21,580 bases of DNA, from the NCBI GenBank assembly GCA_026709725.1, contig JAPOSK010000515.1:1-21580 (forward strand), in the 5' to 3' direction. The notes below the pieces were generated by a model, which worked only from the letters and a program-made list of their open reading frames with translations, was not told the origin of the DNA and ran no database searches. Positions 6,641 through 14,472 of the stretch are shown here, one piece after another. The stretch comes from Paracoccaceae bacterium. GTDB taxonomy: Bacteria; Pseudomonadota; Alphaproteobacteria; Rhodobacterales; Rhodobacteraceae. Positions within the stretch are counted from its first letter, which is position 1. Each line of letters opens with the position of its first letter. A program made the position numbers and the translations under genes.

Positions 6641-9606
6641 TGGCAACATTCAGGACGCGCGCCCGGACAATCGACATGCTTGGGCGACAGCAGATCGCCG
6701 GCATCCCAACCGCGATCAGCGAGCTCTTCAAAAATGCGCACGATGCCTACGCCGATCATGTCGTGATTGATTACTATCGCTCGGACGGCCTCTTCGTCCT
6801 GCGGGACGACGGAATCGGAATGAATCATGGCGACGTCATGACACGGTGGCTCACCATCGGTACGGAAAGTAAGTTCGACCCTGATCAACGACCGCCGCAA
6901 GACCCCGACAAGCCGCCGCGCCAGATGCTCGGAGAGAAGGGTATCGGGCGGCTTGCGATAGCAACCATCGGTCCGCAGTTGCTTGTTCTCACCCGTGCAG
7001 GAACTGGTGAGAGCACCTCCGATCTCACGGCAGCCTTCCTGAACTGGGGCATCTTCGAATGGCCCGGCATAGACCTTGAAGATATCAATATCCCTGTGCG
7101 ATCATTTTCATCAGGTTCACTGCCGTCGGCCCGGGATGTAACCGAGATGGTGGACGAGTTCCGCGATGGCGCCGCAGGAGTGGGGGACAATATTAGGTCC
7201 GATTTGCTGGAAAAACTCGAAAGGGATCTGAATCTCTTCGATGTCGACCCGCAGGACATCAACTCCTGCCTTGGAGCGCCATCTCTTGACGCGGGAAATG
7301 GTGGAACGCACTTCATCATCAAGCCCGTCTCGCCCCTGCTGGCAGATGATATCGATGGCGATCCCACAATTGGCAAGGCAGCCGCACTCAAAAAGGCGAC
7401 ACCCCTGAAGAAGGCACTGCTCGGGTTCTGCAATACCATGACGCCTGGGGCACAAACTCCGATCAACACCTCGTTCCGTGATCACAGAACGGATGAATTG
7501 GTCGAGGACCAGATTGGCCAAGATGAATTTTTCACCCCTGATGAGTTTCAGAACACAGATCACCGGATCAGCGGCGCTTTCGACGATTTCGGCCAGTTCC
7601 GGGGAGAGATATCAATCTACGGTGAGACGATGGCCGACCACATTATTCCCTGGAATGGTGCACAGGGCATTCGCACTCTGTGCGGCCCTTTCTCCATTGA
7701 CTTTGCTGCTTTCGAGGGCGAGAGTCGGCATTCGACCATCCCGCATCAGGATCATGTGAGGCTGGCAAACAAGACCGAGCAGTTGGGCGGGTTGTACATC
7801 TACCGAAACGGCATCCGCGTTCTCCCTTACGGTGACACGGATTACGATTGGCTGGACATCGAATTCAGGCGAACGAAGAGCGCCTCCTACTATTATTTTT
7901 CGCATCGAAAAATGTTTGGTGCGGTGGAGCTTGATACGGAAAAGAACCATCGCTTGCACGAAAAGGCCGGGCGAGAGGGATTCCAGGAAAACAAGGCCTA
8001 CCGTCAGTTCCGATCAATACTTCAGAACTTCTTTCTTCAGATTGTGGCGGACTTTTTTCGTGCCGAGGGCATGCATACCGAAGCATTCGAGTCGCGAAAA
8101 GACCAGCTTTCAAGGGAAGACAAAGCCAGAAAACAGCGGGAAAAACATGTTCGGGAAAGAAAGAGAGCATTTGAAGACAAGCTGAACGATTTCTTCGAAA
8201 GCCTCAGGAACGACAAGCCCCGGAGCAGGGTATCGGCACTGACGGAACGTGTAGAATCGGATTTGCGGGAGGCATGCCAAATAGCGAACAGCGAGTTGGC
8301 CGGGCGGACGATCCTTGATCTCGAACGCAAGGCACATTCGGATATCAGAGATATCGAAAATGATTACCGTATCTCGAGACCGCGTATTGGTTTGAGTAAA
8401 GCCTCGCTTCGGGACTGGGGTGCGTATGAGTCCGAATATTCGTCACTTCAGAAGGCTGTATTCAGACCGGCATGGAACAGGATTGATGAGATCATTGGTG
8501 AAGAGGTCAGAAAGGCAAAGTTGTCACTCAGTCTTCGTGTCAGGACAGAAGCTGCGCTCAATGACCTTGGACAGAAGGTCCGAAAGGATACGGTCAGGTC
8601 TGGCCAAAATGTAAGAGCGGAAGCGGACGAAGTTGCCACAAGAGCACGAGAGGTGGCGGCTCAATCACTGAAGGGCGTTGAGTCGGAATTGCGTGAGGTA
8701 TTCAGTGAGTTTCAAAGAATTGACTTTGCCGGAATGTCCGATGACCTGTTCATTGAGACCAGGGAGGAGCTGGAGACCAGGGTTTTGAATGTTGCGGAAG
8801 ACCACAGGGTATTGCTGCAGTCGGTATTGGAACAGCTTCAGTCAGTGGATGTAAACGGTGACATCTCGACAGCGGAACAGCTCATGGCGATTGAGCAAAG
8901 GAATCTGCTCCTGGAAGAGAAGGCTGGGGCCGACACACAGTTGGCACAGCTGGGAATGGCGATTGAAATCATCAACCACGAGTTTTCGGGAACGATACGG
9001 TCGATCCGTATTGGTTTGCGAAGACTGAAGGCTTGGGCGGATGTCAATGAGGGTCTGGTTGATTTGCACAACAGCATCAGGGCGAGCTTTGATCATCTCG
9101 ACGGATATCTAACGCTTTTCACGCCGTTGCAACGACGACTGTACAGGAAAGCGGTGGCAATTCGCGGCTACGAAATCCGGAACTTTCTGCAGGAACTGTT
9201 CGGTGCCCGACTGGCACGCCATGATGTTTCCCTCAGCGCAACGAAGGCATTCGACAGTGCCGAGATCACCGGTTTCCCCTCAAACTTTTATCCCGTATTC
9301 GTGAACCTGGTGGACAACGCAATCTTCTGGGTGTCTCAACAGAACCCCCGACAGGAGCGAAGCATCAGGCTGGATGAGCATGATGGAATATTGCTCGTAA
9401 CTGATACAGGGTCGGGAGTTAATGTTCGCGACCGAGAGGCTATTTTTGAGTTCGGCTTCACTCGAAAACCCGGTGGGCGTGGAATGGGATTGCATATTGG
9501 GCGCGAGACCCTGCGCCGTGTCGGGTTCGACCTTGTGTTGATTGATGGCACTGAGGGAACAACATTCGGAGTCGGACCGATGAACGGGTCGGCGAAAGAG
9601 TTATAG
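6640..9606 (+). CDS. Dual-GHKL protein: MORC/MutL-like ATPase fused to histidine-kinase-like module
   Basis: I start this 988-residue protein at the ATG overlapping the methyltransferase stop; the frame is open further upstream only inside that gene. N-terminal GHKL ATPase: N-box ELFKNAHDAYA (28-38, Asn32), DDGIGM (56-61), and lid GEKGIGRLA (98-106). The segment YIYRNGIRVLPYGDTDYDW followed by DIEFRR resembles the S5-fold transducer of MORC/MutL-type proteins. A long charged, probably coiled-coil region covers about 488-760. C-terminal module: H-box-like AIEIINHEFSGTIRSIR with His780, second N-box VNLVDNAIFW (888-897), G1 VTDTGSGV (920-927), F-box FEFGFTRKP and G2 GGRGMGLHI (945-953). The second module looks like a sensor kinase lacking any membrane segment, and a receiver-domain protein follows immediately. 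MORC-like ATPases are known beside restriction-modification genes. DNA-responsive signalling by phosphotransfer is my inference. A pure chaperone-like ATPase with a decayed kinase fold is the alternative. Confidence 0.85.
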   Translation: MATFRTRARTIDMLGRQQIAGIPTAISELFKNAHDAYADHVVIDYYRSDGLFVLRDDGIGMNHGDVMTRWLTIGTESKFDPDQRPPQDPDKPPRQMLGEKGIGRLAIATIGPQLLVLTRAGTGESTSDLTAAFLNWGIFEWPGIDLEDINIPVRSFSSGSLPSARDVTEMVDEFRDGAAGVGDNIRSDLLEKLERDLNLFDVDPQDINSCLGAPSLDAGNGGTHFIIKPVSPLLADDIDGDPTIGKAAALKKATPLKKALLGFCNTMTPGAQTPINTSFRDHRTDELVEDQIGQDEFFTPDEFQNTDHRISGAFDDFGQFRGEISIYGETMADHIIPWNGAQGIRTLCGPFSIDFAAFEGESRHSTIPHQDHVRLANKTEQLGGLYIYRNGIRVLPYGDTDYDWLDIEFRRTKSASYYYFSHRKMFGAVELDTEKNHRLHEKAGREGFQENKAYRQFRSILQNFFLQIVADFFRAEGMHTEAFESRKDQLSREDKARKQREKHVRERKRAFEDKLNDFFESLRNDKPRSRVSALTERVESDLREACQIANSELAGRTILDLERKAHSDIRDIENDYRISRPRIGLSKASLRDWGAYESEYSSLQKAVFRPAWNRIDEIIGEEVRKAKLSLSLRVRTEAALNDLGQKVRKDTVRSGQNVRAEADEVATRAREVAAQSLKGVESELREVFSEFQRIDFAGMSDDLFIETREELETRVLNVAEDHRVLLQSVLEQLQSVDVNGDISTAEQLMAIEQRNLLLEEKAGADTQLAQLGMAIEIINHEFSGTIRSIRIGLRRLKAWADVNEGLVDLHNSIRASFDHLDGYLTLFTPLQRRLYRKAVAIRGYEIRNFLQELFGARLARHDVSLSATKAFDSAEITGFPSNFYPVFVNLVDNAIFWVSQQNPRQERSIRLDEHDGILLVTDTGSGVNVRDREAIFEFGFTRKPGGRGMGLHIGRETLRRVGFDLVLIDGTEGTTFGVGPMNGSAKEL

Positions 9607-9610
9607 GAAG
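9605..9610 (+). promoter_or_regulatory. Shine-Dalgarno of the receiver protein
   Basis: AGGAAG overlaps the TAG stop of the dual-GHKL gene and ends 6 nt before the ATG at 9617. It fixes the start and indicates co-translation within one operon. Confidence 0.6.
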
Positions 9611-9616
9611 AAGTCA

Positions 9617-11173
9617 ATGGATTCCGCAGAAGAAAATTGTGGTCGCAAAATTGCCCAACGCTTTCTTCGAACGGCGGTTGTTGTCGACGACCAAGCCTAT
9701 ATTCTATTGGCCGAAGAGCTTGCCAAGCCGGGATTGAAGGTGCCAGGTCGGCACACACGAGCATCGAGCCAGAACGGTCAGGATGCGGCTGCTCGTGGTT
9801 TGATCCACAGTCTGGATGCAGGTGCTGTTATGGATGCATTCTCAGCACTTGGAATTATCTGTGGTGTGGTCAACCCAAATGATGATGCGATGGAAACGGT
9901 GCGGCAGGCAGACATCGTGATCATTGACTGGCTTTTGAGGGACGGCAAACCTGATCACACAATCAAATTGATCCAAGAGCTGTTTGGATGTGAAGATCGG
10001 AATTCGCTCCGACTCCTGGCCATTTATACCGGAGAAACAAATCTGAAAGAGATCTCCGTGAAGATTTCTGGAATCCTGCAAGACGCTGATCTTGATCCTG
10101 TGATGACGAGAAATGACACATCAATCCTGTATCGACATGGTCAGGTGGTTCTTTATGCCAAGTCTGGTGTGAATTTGGCGAATGAATTGCTGTCCCGCAG
10201 GGTTCCTGAGAGGGAGTTGCCAGGGAAGCTGGTTGAGGATTTCGCGTCAATGACTGCGGGATTGCTCCCTGCCATTGGGCTCACCTCGCTGACTGCGGTT
10301 CGAGAGGGGACACACAAGGTCCTTGATCAGTTCAGTGCCGATCTGGATCCTGCGTATCTTGCGCACAGGGCATGCCTTTCCAATGCCGAAGATGCAGAAC
10401 ACCAGATTGTGGCCCATGTCGCGGAGGAGTTTCGTGGACTCATGGACAGCATGGTGGCGGAAGAGTCTCCTGCCGGAGCGAAGAAAGTGGAGGAGTGGGT
10501 GAAACGCAAAGGCAGGGAATTGGGGGAATTCACATTTGGCAAGGAGGGAAAACAACTCAACATTGATGAGACCATAGCCTTGGCGAACCAAGGCCTGGAT
10601 GCGAGTCCCCAGTTGAAAAGAAATGCCTTCGAAAGCCTTTCAGATGGCTTTGCCGGCAGCAATACCTATGACCTTGACGAGCGATTGGCTTGGATCATGA
10701 GTTTTCGAACGGTCTACAATACACCGTCACCGACCTTGTGGCTCGGCACCATCGTGACTGCGATATCCGATAACAATGAGCAGCATCTGATCTGCATGAG
10801 GCCCCGATGTGATTGCGTAAGGTTGACGGGGCTGACGAAATTCCTGTTTCTGCCATTGGTTGACCCGAGAAAAGAGATGGATCAGATCGTCGTCAGGATC
10901 GAGGATGAATACAAGCGGCTGGGCATCAACGGTGATCCCGATGGTTGGCAACTCATAAAATTCAAGCCGGTGAATGGGAGCAATACCGTCTCAGCGTCGG
11001 CAGATGATGATGGATTGAAATTCAAGGATCTCGGTGGGGTCGAATATACGTGGCGCGGTGAACTGAAGGCCGAGTATGCACAAAGGATCGCCCAGAACTT
11101 TGGGGAGAAACTGAGCCGTGTAGCGATAGATGAATCTGAATGGTTGAGACGATCAGCCAGAAAACAGGTCTGA
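9617..11173 (+). CDS. Receiver-domain protein with large unknown C-terminal region
   Basis: A 518-residue soluble protein. The N-terminal ~185 residues keep the landmarks of a response-regulator receiver: hydrophobic strand and acidic pair TAVVVDDQ (Asp24-Asp25), strand 3 with the presumed phospho-acceptor Asp104 in IVIIDWLLRDG, Thr138 in LLAIYTGE and Lys182 in VVLYAKSG. About 40 extra residues separate the acidic pair from strand 2, so it is longer than a standard receiver and resembles the divergent 'response receiver' family seen in conflict systems. Residues ~195-518 match no DNA-binding output domain I know. They include an alpha-helical middle, TLWLGTIVTAIS, and a cysteine-containing motif ICMRPRCDCVRL (Cys393, Cys398, Cys400). 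The gene follows the dual-GHKL kinase by 10 nt and is its obvious partner. A 180-nt sample (9961-10140) has 79 G/C, more A/T-rich than neighbours. The C-terminus may be the effector; that is inference. Confidence 0.75.
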   Translation: MDSAEENCGRKIAQRFLRTAVVVDDQAYILLAEELAKPGLKVPGRHTRASSQNGQDAAARGLIHSLDAGAVMDAFSALGIICGVVNPNDDAMETVRQADIVIIDWLLRDGKPDHTIKLIQELFGCEDRNSLRLLAIYTGETNLKEISVKISGILQDADLDPVMTRNDTSILYRHGQVVLYAKSGVNLANELLSRRVPERELPGKLVEDFASMTAGLLPAIGLTSLTAVREGTHKVLDQFSADLDPAYLAHRACLSNAEDAEHQIVAHVAEEFRGLMDSMVAEESPAGAKKVEEWVKRKGRELGEFTFGKEGKQLNIDETIALANQGLDASPQLKRNAFESLSDGFAGSNTYDLDERLAWIMSFRTVYNTPSPTLWLGTIVTAISDNNEQHLICMRPRCDCVRLTGLTKFLFLPLVDPRKEMDQIVVRIEDEYKRLGINGDPDGWQLIKFKPVNGSNTVSASADDDGLKFKDLGGVEYTWRGELKAEYAQRIAQNFGEKLSRVAIDESEWLRRSARKQV

Positions 11174-11569
11174 TTGCCCAGTCCGGGGCAAGGAGATGTT
11201 GTGAATTGACAGGGTTATCGGTTTGTACGGATACAATCAGGTGAGTTTTGGGCAGGCGCAAACCATGCAATGCGGGCTCGGGAATTGACGTCGGCAGAAT
11301 GGAGAGGGCGCAATCGCTTCATCACTGGATTGGATCTTGAGATGATGGAGAAGGATTTTGAAACAGGTCATGTACCATGCTGTCACGCAATCCGTGTGCT
11401 GTGACTTTCAACCAGAGGACAGAGCACAAAGTGGGCGTATCCGATATGCTGTCCTGTGACATTGTGTCGGAACCTGTTGAGTCTTTCCTCACTGTTTCGT
11501 GTATGGCTGCACATGTCAACCATGGCGGCACGCAAGGCAGGAGGGTTGCAGGGGAATGCCGGGATATGC
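11174..11569 (+). other. Gene-poor region after the system operon
   Basis: No convincing gene lies in these 396 nt. A hairpin with a 6-bp stem (TTGCCC/GGGCAA, 6-nt loop, 11174-11191) begins directly after the receiver gene stop and could weakly terminate or protect the transcript, but lacks a T-run. A consensus TTGACA occurs at 11206-11211 with a poor GATACA at 11230 (18-nt spacing), a possible promoter for the glycosyltransferase. A 44-codon ORF at 11270-11404 and the open frame from 11456 into the glycosyltransferase show no recognisable content. TGCTGT recurs at 11378, 11397 and 11447 without an evident role. No integrase or attachment repeat was seen. Confidence 0.35.
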
Positions 11570-12637
11570 ATGCCTGATATGCGAGCGCGGGATGCAGATA
11601 TCCTTGTGCCGAACTTCAAGTCGAAGGTCACAGGGGTGACGGCAACGATTGTGCAGTTGACCCGACTGCATCAGAAGGTTGCCCGTGTTGCAATTGTTGG
11701 AAGGTGCCCCGCGCATGACCTGCCGGTGCTGACGATCACGCAACTGCTGAAAAGTTGGCGTCGCCCGCGGATCTGGCATGCACGACGGAATGGCGAACTG
11801 ATTGCAGGGCTGTTCTTGAAACGACTGTTCGGTATGAACATCGCAGTTGTCTTCACCTGTTCCAATCCACGCCCCCGGACAGGATTGACGCGTGCCATGC
11901 TGCGTCACGTTGATGCGATCGTGGGGACCTCAACTGCAATGCAGGACTCGATGCCACAGCCATTGACAGCCATTGTGCCGCATGGGATTGATCGCACCGT
12001 CTTTCGGCCAGCTGGTGATCGGGCAGCAGTCCGGAGGCAGCTGGGATTGCCCGGTGGGTTTCTGATCGGGTCGTTCGGGCGAATCCGTCCGGAAAAGGGA
12101 ACGGATGTCCTGGTTGATGCCGGGCTTGGACTTCTCAGGGAGGGGCGGGATGTCCGATTTCTTGTCGTTGGCAAAGTGGCACGCGGACATCGTTCGTATT
12201 TTCAAGGCCTGCAGCATCGGATTGCTGCCGCTGGAATGCGTGAGCGGTTTCTCTTCCGTGAAGCGGTACCTTATGAAACGATCCCGCTCTGGTATCAGGC
12301 ACTTGACCTCTTTGTCGCCGTTCCGCGCTGGGAAGGGTTTGGCTTGACAGTTCTGGAAGCCATTGCAAGTGGTGTCCCCGTTGTTGCGTCACGGCAGGGT
12401 GTCTTTGCGAGCATTGTTGCACCCGGCAGGACAGGGCATCTTGTTGCATGCGATCGTCCGGGAGATGTACGTGAAGCCATTGCCATGATGGTCGGTGATC
12501 TTACCGGGACCAGGGGAGCCTATCGGGATGTGATGCGCCACATCCCGGACGCGTACCATATTGAGACAGAAGCCCGACGGCTCCTTGATCTTTATGAAGA
12601 TCTCCTCGGCAGACAATTGAGCCGTAACCGGGTCTGA
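11570..12637 (+). CDS. GT4 glycosyltransferase, LPS core mannosyltransferase type (LpcC/LpsB-like)
   Basis: This family adds a sugar, typically mannose, from a nucleotide sugar to the inner core of lipopolysaccharide at the cytoplasmic face of the inner membrane. I start at ATG 11570, preceded by GGGA with a 5-nt spacer, giving 355 residues; the frame is open to 11456, and ATG 11579 is another option. Diagnostic segments are ILVPNFKSKVTGVTATIVQL near the N-terminus, RIWHARRNGELIAG, VPHGIDRTVFRP, FGRIRPEKGTDVL (about 169-181, start of the donor-binding domain) and the EX7E motif in RWEGFGLTVLEA (Glu255 and Glu263). The first and second segments are typical of alphaproteobacterial LpcC/LpsB proteins. 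It lies immediately right of the accessory operon and is probably core genome. The exact sugar and acceptor are inferred from family only. Confidence 0.85.
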   Translation: MPDMRARDADILVPNFKSKVTGVTATIVQLTRLHQKVARVAIVGRCPAHDLPVLTITQLLKSWRRPRIWHARRNGELIAGLFLKRLFGMNIAVVFTCSNPRPRTGLTRAMLRHVDAIVGTSTAMQDSMPQPLTAIVPHGIDRTVFRPAGDRAAVRRQLGLPGGFLIGSFGRIRPEKGTDVLVDAGLGLLREGRDVRFLVVGKVARGHRSYFQGLQHRIAAAGMRERFLFREAVPYETIPLWYQALDLFVAVPRWEGFGLTVLEAIASGVPVVASRQGVFASIVAPGRTGHLVACDRPGDVREAIAMMVGDLTGTRGAYRDVMRHIPDAYHIETEARRLLDLYEDLLGRQLSRNRV

Positions 12638-12674
12638 GTGCGTTGTGATGGCAGGGTCGGGTGAGTTGGGCGGC

Positions 12675-13007
12675 ATGGCGAAACGTGTAATCAGCAGGCA
12701 AACCCAGGATGTCATCAGTGATGAAGTCCGGTATCACAAGGAGATGGGCTACAAGCAGGTGTTGTCTCAGGACAACAATGACGGGGAGGAAGCAGAGTGT
12801 CGCGATCCGGGGGCAATCATCTGGATGCTTGCCGGTGTGTTTGTCTACCGGTTCCTCTCAACACTCCTGATACTTTTTGGTATCTTCTGTCTGCTTGCAG
12901 CCCTCGCCCATGTCAACGCGGACATGATTGTCGAGTCCTATCCGCTGATGGAGCCGCATCTTGAGGTCCTGGCAATGATTGTGGAGAGGATCATGGTTCC
13001 TCGTTAG
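12675..13007 (+). CDS. Small predicted inner-membrane protein, unknown function
   Basis: A 110-residue ORF (from ATG 12675; GTG 12645 or ATG 12648 would add up to 10 residues). The first ~45 residues are charged and polar. One hydrophobic segment at about 47-79, including YRFLSTLLILFGIFCLLAAL, is long enough for one transmembrane helix or a tight hairpin, and is followed by a mildly hydrophobic tail. I do not recognise a family. It follows the glycosyltransferase on the same strand after 37 nt and converges with lysA, overlapping its 3' end by 17 nt. The membrane segment and the tight fit favour a real gene, but no strong ribosome binding site is seen at any candidate start. Confidence 0.5.
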   Translation: MAKRVISRQTQDVISDEVRYHKEMGYKQVLSQDNNDGEEAECRDPGAIIWMLAGVFVYRFLSTLLILFGIFCLLAALAHVNADMIVESYPLMEPHLEVLAMIVERIMVPR

Positions 13008-14316
13008 GGTCGTCAGGATCCTGGGAAAGCCAGTCAGGGATGGACTCCCGTTTGATCATGTCTTCAATGGTTGGTCGGGACCGGATTTGTGAAAATCTGT
13101 CTCCACTGACCATCACTTCGGGTACCAGAGGCCGACAGTTGTATTCGGATGCCATGGACGCACCATAGGCCCCGGCATGCAGAAAGGCGACACGATCCCC
13201 CGCGCTGAGCGACGGCAGGAGCCGGTCGCGCGCAAATGTATCGCTGCTTTCACAGATTGGCCCCACGACATCATGCGGGGTCCACCTGCTCTCGGGATCA
13301 GCCTCCCGGAACGGGATGAGGTCATGCCAGGCATCATACATTGCCGGACGAAGCAGGTCATTCAAGGCTGCATCAAGGATCAGGAACCTGCGATCAGCAG
13401 TCTCTTTCACATAGAGGACTGTGGCGATCAGAATACCGGCCGGGCCGATCATTGAGCGGCCGGGCTCAATGATGAGTTCGCAGTCAAGATCGCCGAGAGT
13501 TTCCCCAACCAGCCGGGCAAAGTCGGCAATGGCCGGAGGCAGTCCCGCCTCATGCTGATAAGCAATGCCGATCCCGCCGCCAATATCGAGACTCTCGACG
13601 GTCTCGCCCTGTTTCCGGAGGTTGCTGACAAGTTCCGCTGTCCGGTTGAAGGCGGCACGATAGGGCTCAAGTGAGAGGATTTGGGAGCCGATATGAAGTG
13701 CAAGCCCCTGCGTTCGGATATGAGCCATTTCCCCGGCCATACGCCAAACCTCCAGAATGTTGGCAAAATCAATACCGAACTTGTTCTCGGCCATACCCGT
13801 TGTGATCTTTCTGTGGGTCTGTGCCCTGACATCGGGATTGACCCGCAAGGCCACGGGCGCGACCATCCCGAGTGAGCACGCGATGTCATCAAGAGCCTTG
13901 AGCTCCGGTACACTTTCAACATTGAATTGCCGGATTCCAGCCACCAGCGCAGCATGCATCTCCTCGCCGGTCTTGCCCACACCGGCAAAGACAATGCGTG
14001 CCGGATCAGCACCCGCCGCCAGGGCCTTGGCGATTTCGCCGCCCGAAACCGCATCAAATCCCGCGCCTCTCCGTACGAGATGGGAGAGAATGGCCAGACT
14101 CGGATTGGCCTTGAGTGCGTAGCAGACAAGGTGCGGCAGATCCCGGAAGGCGTCCTGATAGGCTTTGAGATTTCGCGTGATCTCATTGCCGGCGTAGATG
14201 TAGCAGGGGGTCCCAACCGCCTCGGCGATCACGTCTGCAGCCACATCCTCACATGTCAGGATCCCGTCCCTGTAGCAGAATGGGTTCGGGCCCGGATCCA
14301 TCTTTCCGCGAGTCAT
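12991..14316 (-). CDS. lysA: Diaminopimelate decarboxylase
   Basis: LysA is a PLP enzyme that decarboxylates meso-diaminopimelate to L-lysine, the last step of lysine biosynthesis. The 441-residue product carries the PLP-binding lysine in VCYALKANPSLAILSHL (Lys69), the glycine-rich phosphate loop LDIGGGIGIAY, the IEPGRSMIGPAGILI segment, the dimer-interface Cys in GPICESSDTFARD and the C-terminal GAYGASMASEYNCRPL. The start used has GGGGCG 4 nt upstream; ATG at 14301 (MDPGPNPFCYRDG) is a plausible alternative and fits the shorter N-terminus of many homologues. It lies downstream of the small lipoprotein gene and argH on the minus strand, the order usual in Alphaproteobacteria. Confidence 0.96.
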   Translation of the reverse strand: MTRGKMDPGPNPFCYRDGILTCEDVAADVIAEAVGTPCYIYAGNEITRNLKAYQDAFRDLPHLVCYALKANPSLAILSHLVRRGAGFDAVSGGEIAKALAAGADPARIVFAGVGKTGEEMHAALVAGIRQFNVESVPELKALDDIACSLGMVAPVALRVNPDVRAQTHRKITTGMAENKFGIDFANILEVWRMAGEMAHIRTQGLALHIGSQILSLEPYRAAFNRTAELVSNLRKQGETVESLDIGGGIGIAYQHEAGLPPAIADFARLVGETLGDLDCELIIEPGRSMIGPAGILIATVLYVKETADRRFLILDAALNDLLRPAMYDAWHDLIPFREADPESRWTPHDVVGPICESSDTFARDRLLPSLSAGDRVAFLHAGAYGASMASEYNCRPLVPEVMVSGDRFSQIRSRPTIEDMIKRESIPDWLSQDPDDPNEEP

Positions 14317-14346
14317 GATCGCCCCGTGTCACTCGCCCGGTGCGAC

Positions 14347-14472
14347 TCATTCTGCATCAGGATGATCTGCATAAACCCCGTCAGGGTATGTCGGTTCACC
14401 ATACTGTCCACAGCCGGTCAGCAGGATGATCGACGCAAGGACAATCAGGAGATGTGAAGTCGGGTTTTCCAT
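14347..14472 (-). CDS. lptM: Small LptM-like lipoprotein (41 residues)
   Basis: The minus strand encodes a 41-residue protein, MENPTSHLLIVLASIILL then TGC, followed by GQYGEPTYPDGVYADHPDAE. It has a type II signal peptide with lipobox LLTGC and a mature part of only 21 residues beginning Cys-Gly-x-x-Gly-x-Pro-x-x-Pro, the pattern of the LptM/YifL family. LptM is an outer-membrane lipoprotein that helps the LptD/LptE lipopolysaccharide translocon mature. The gene starts inside the last codons of argH (28-nt overlap in another frame) and ends 30 nt before lysA, the location where such lipoproteins sit in Alphaproteobacteria. The symbol is assigned from motif and context; the protein is too short for certainty. 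Confidence 0.75.
   Translation of the reverse strand: MENPTSHLLIVLASIILLTGCGQYGEPTYPDGVYADHPDAE

Noticed and set aside
11223..11236. Inverted repeat TTGTA-CGGA-TACAA as an operator
   Set aside because: A 5-bp half-site is expected by chance in this length of sequence and no regulator gene is nearby.
11270..11404. 44-codon ORF (MRARELTSAEWRGRN...) between the receiver gene and glycosyltransferase
   Set aside because: No family resemblance, no ribosome binding site; could be random in a gene-poor stretch.
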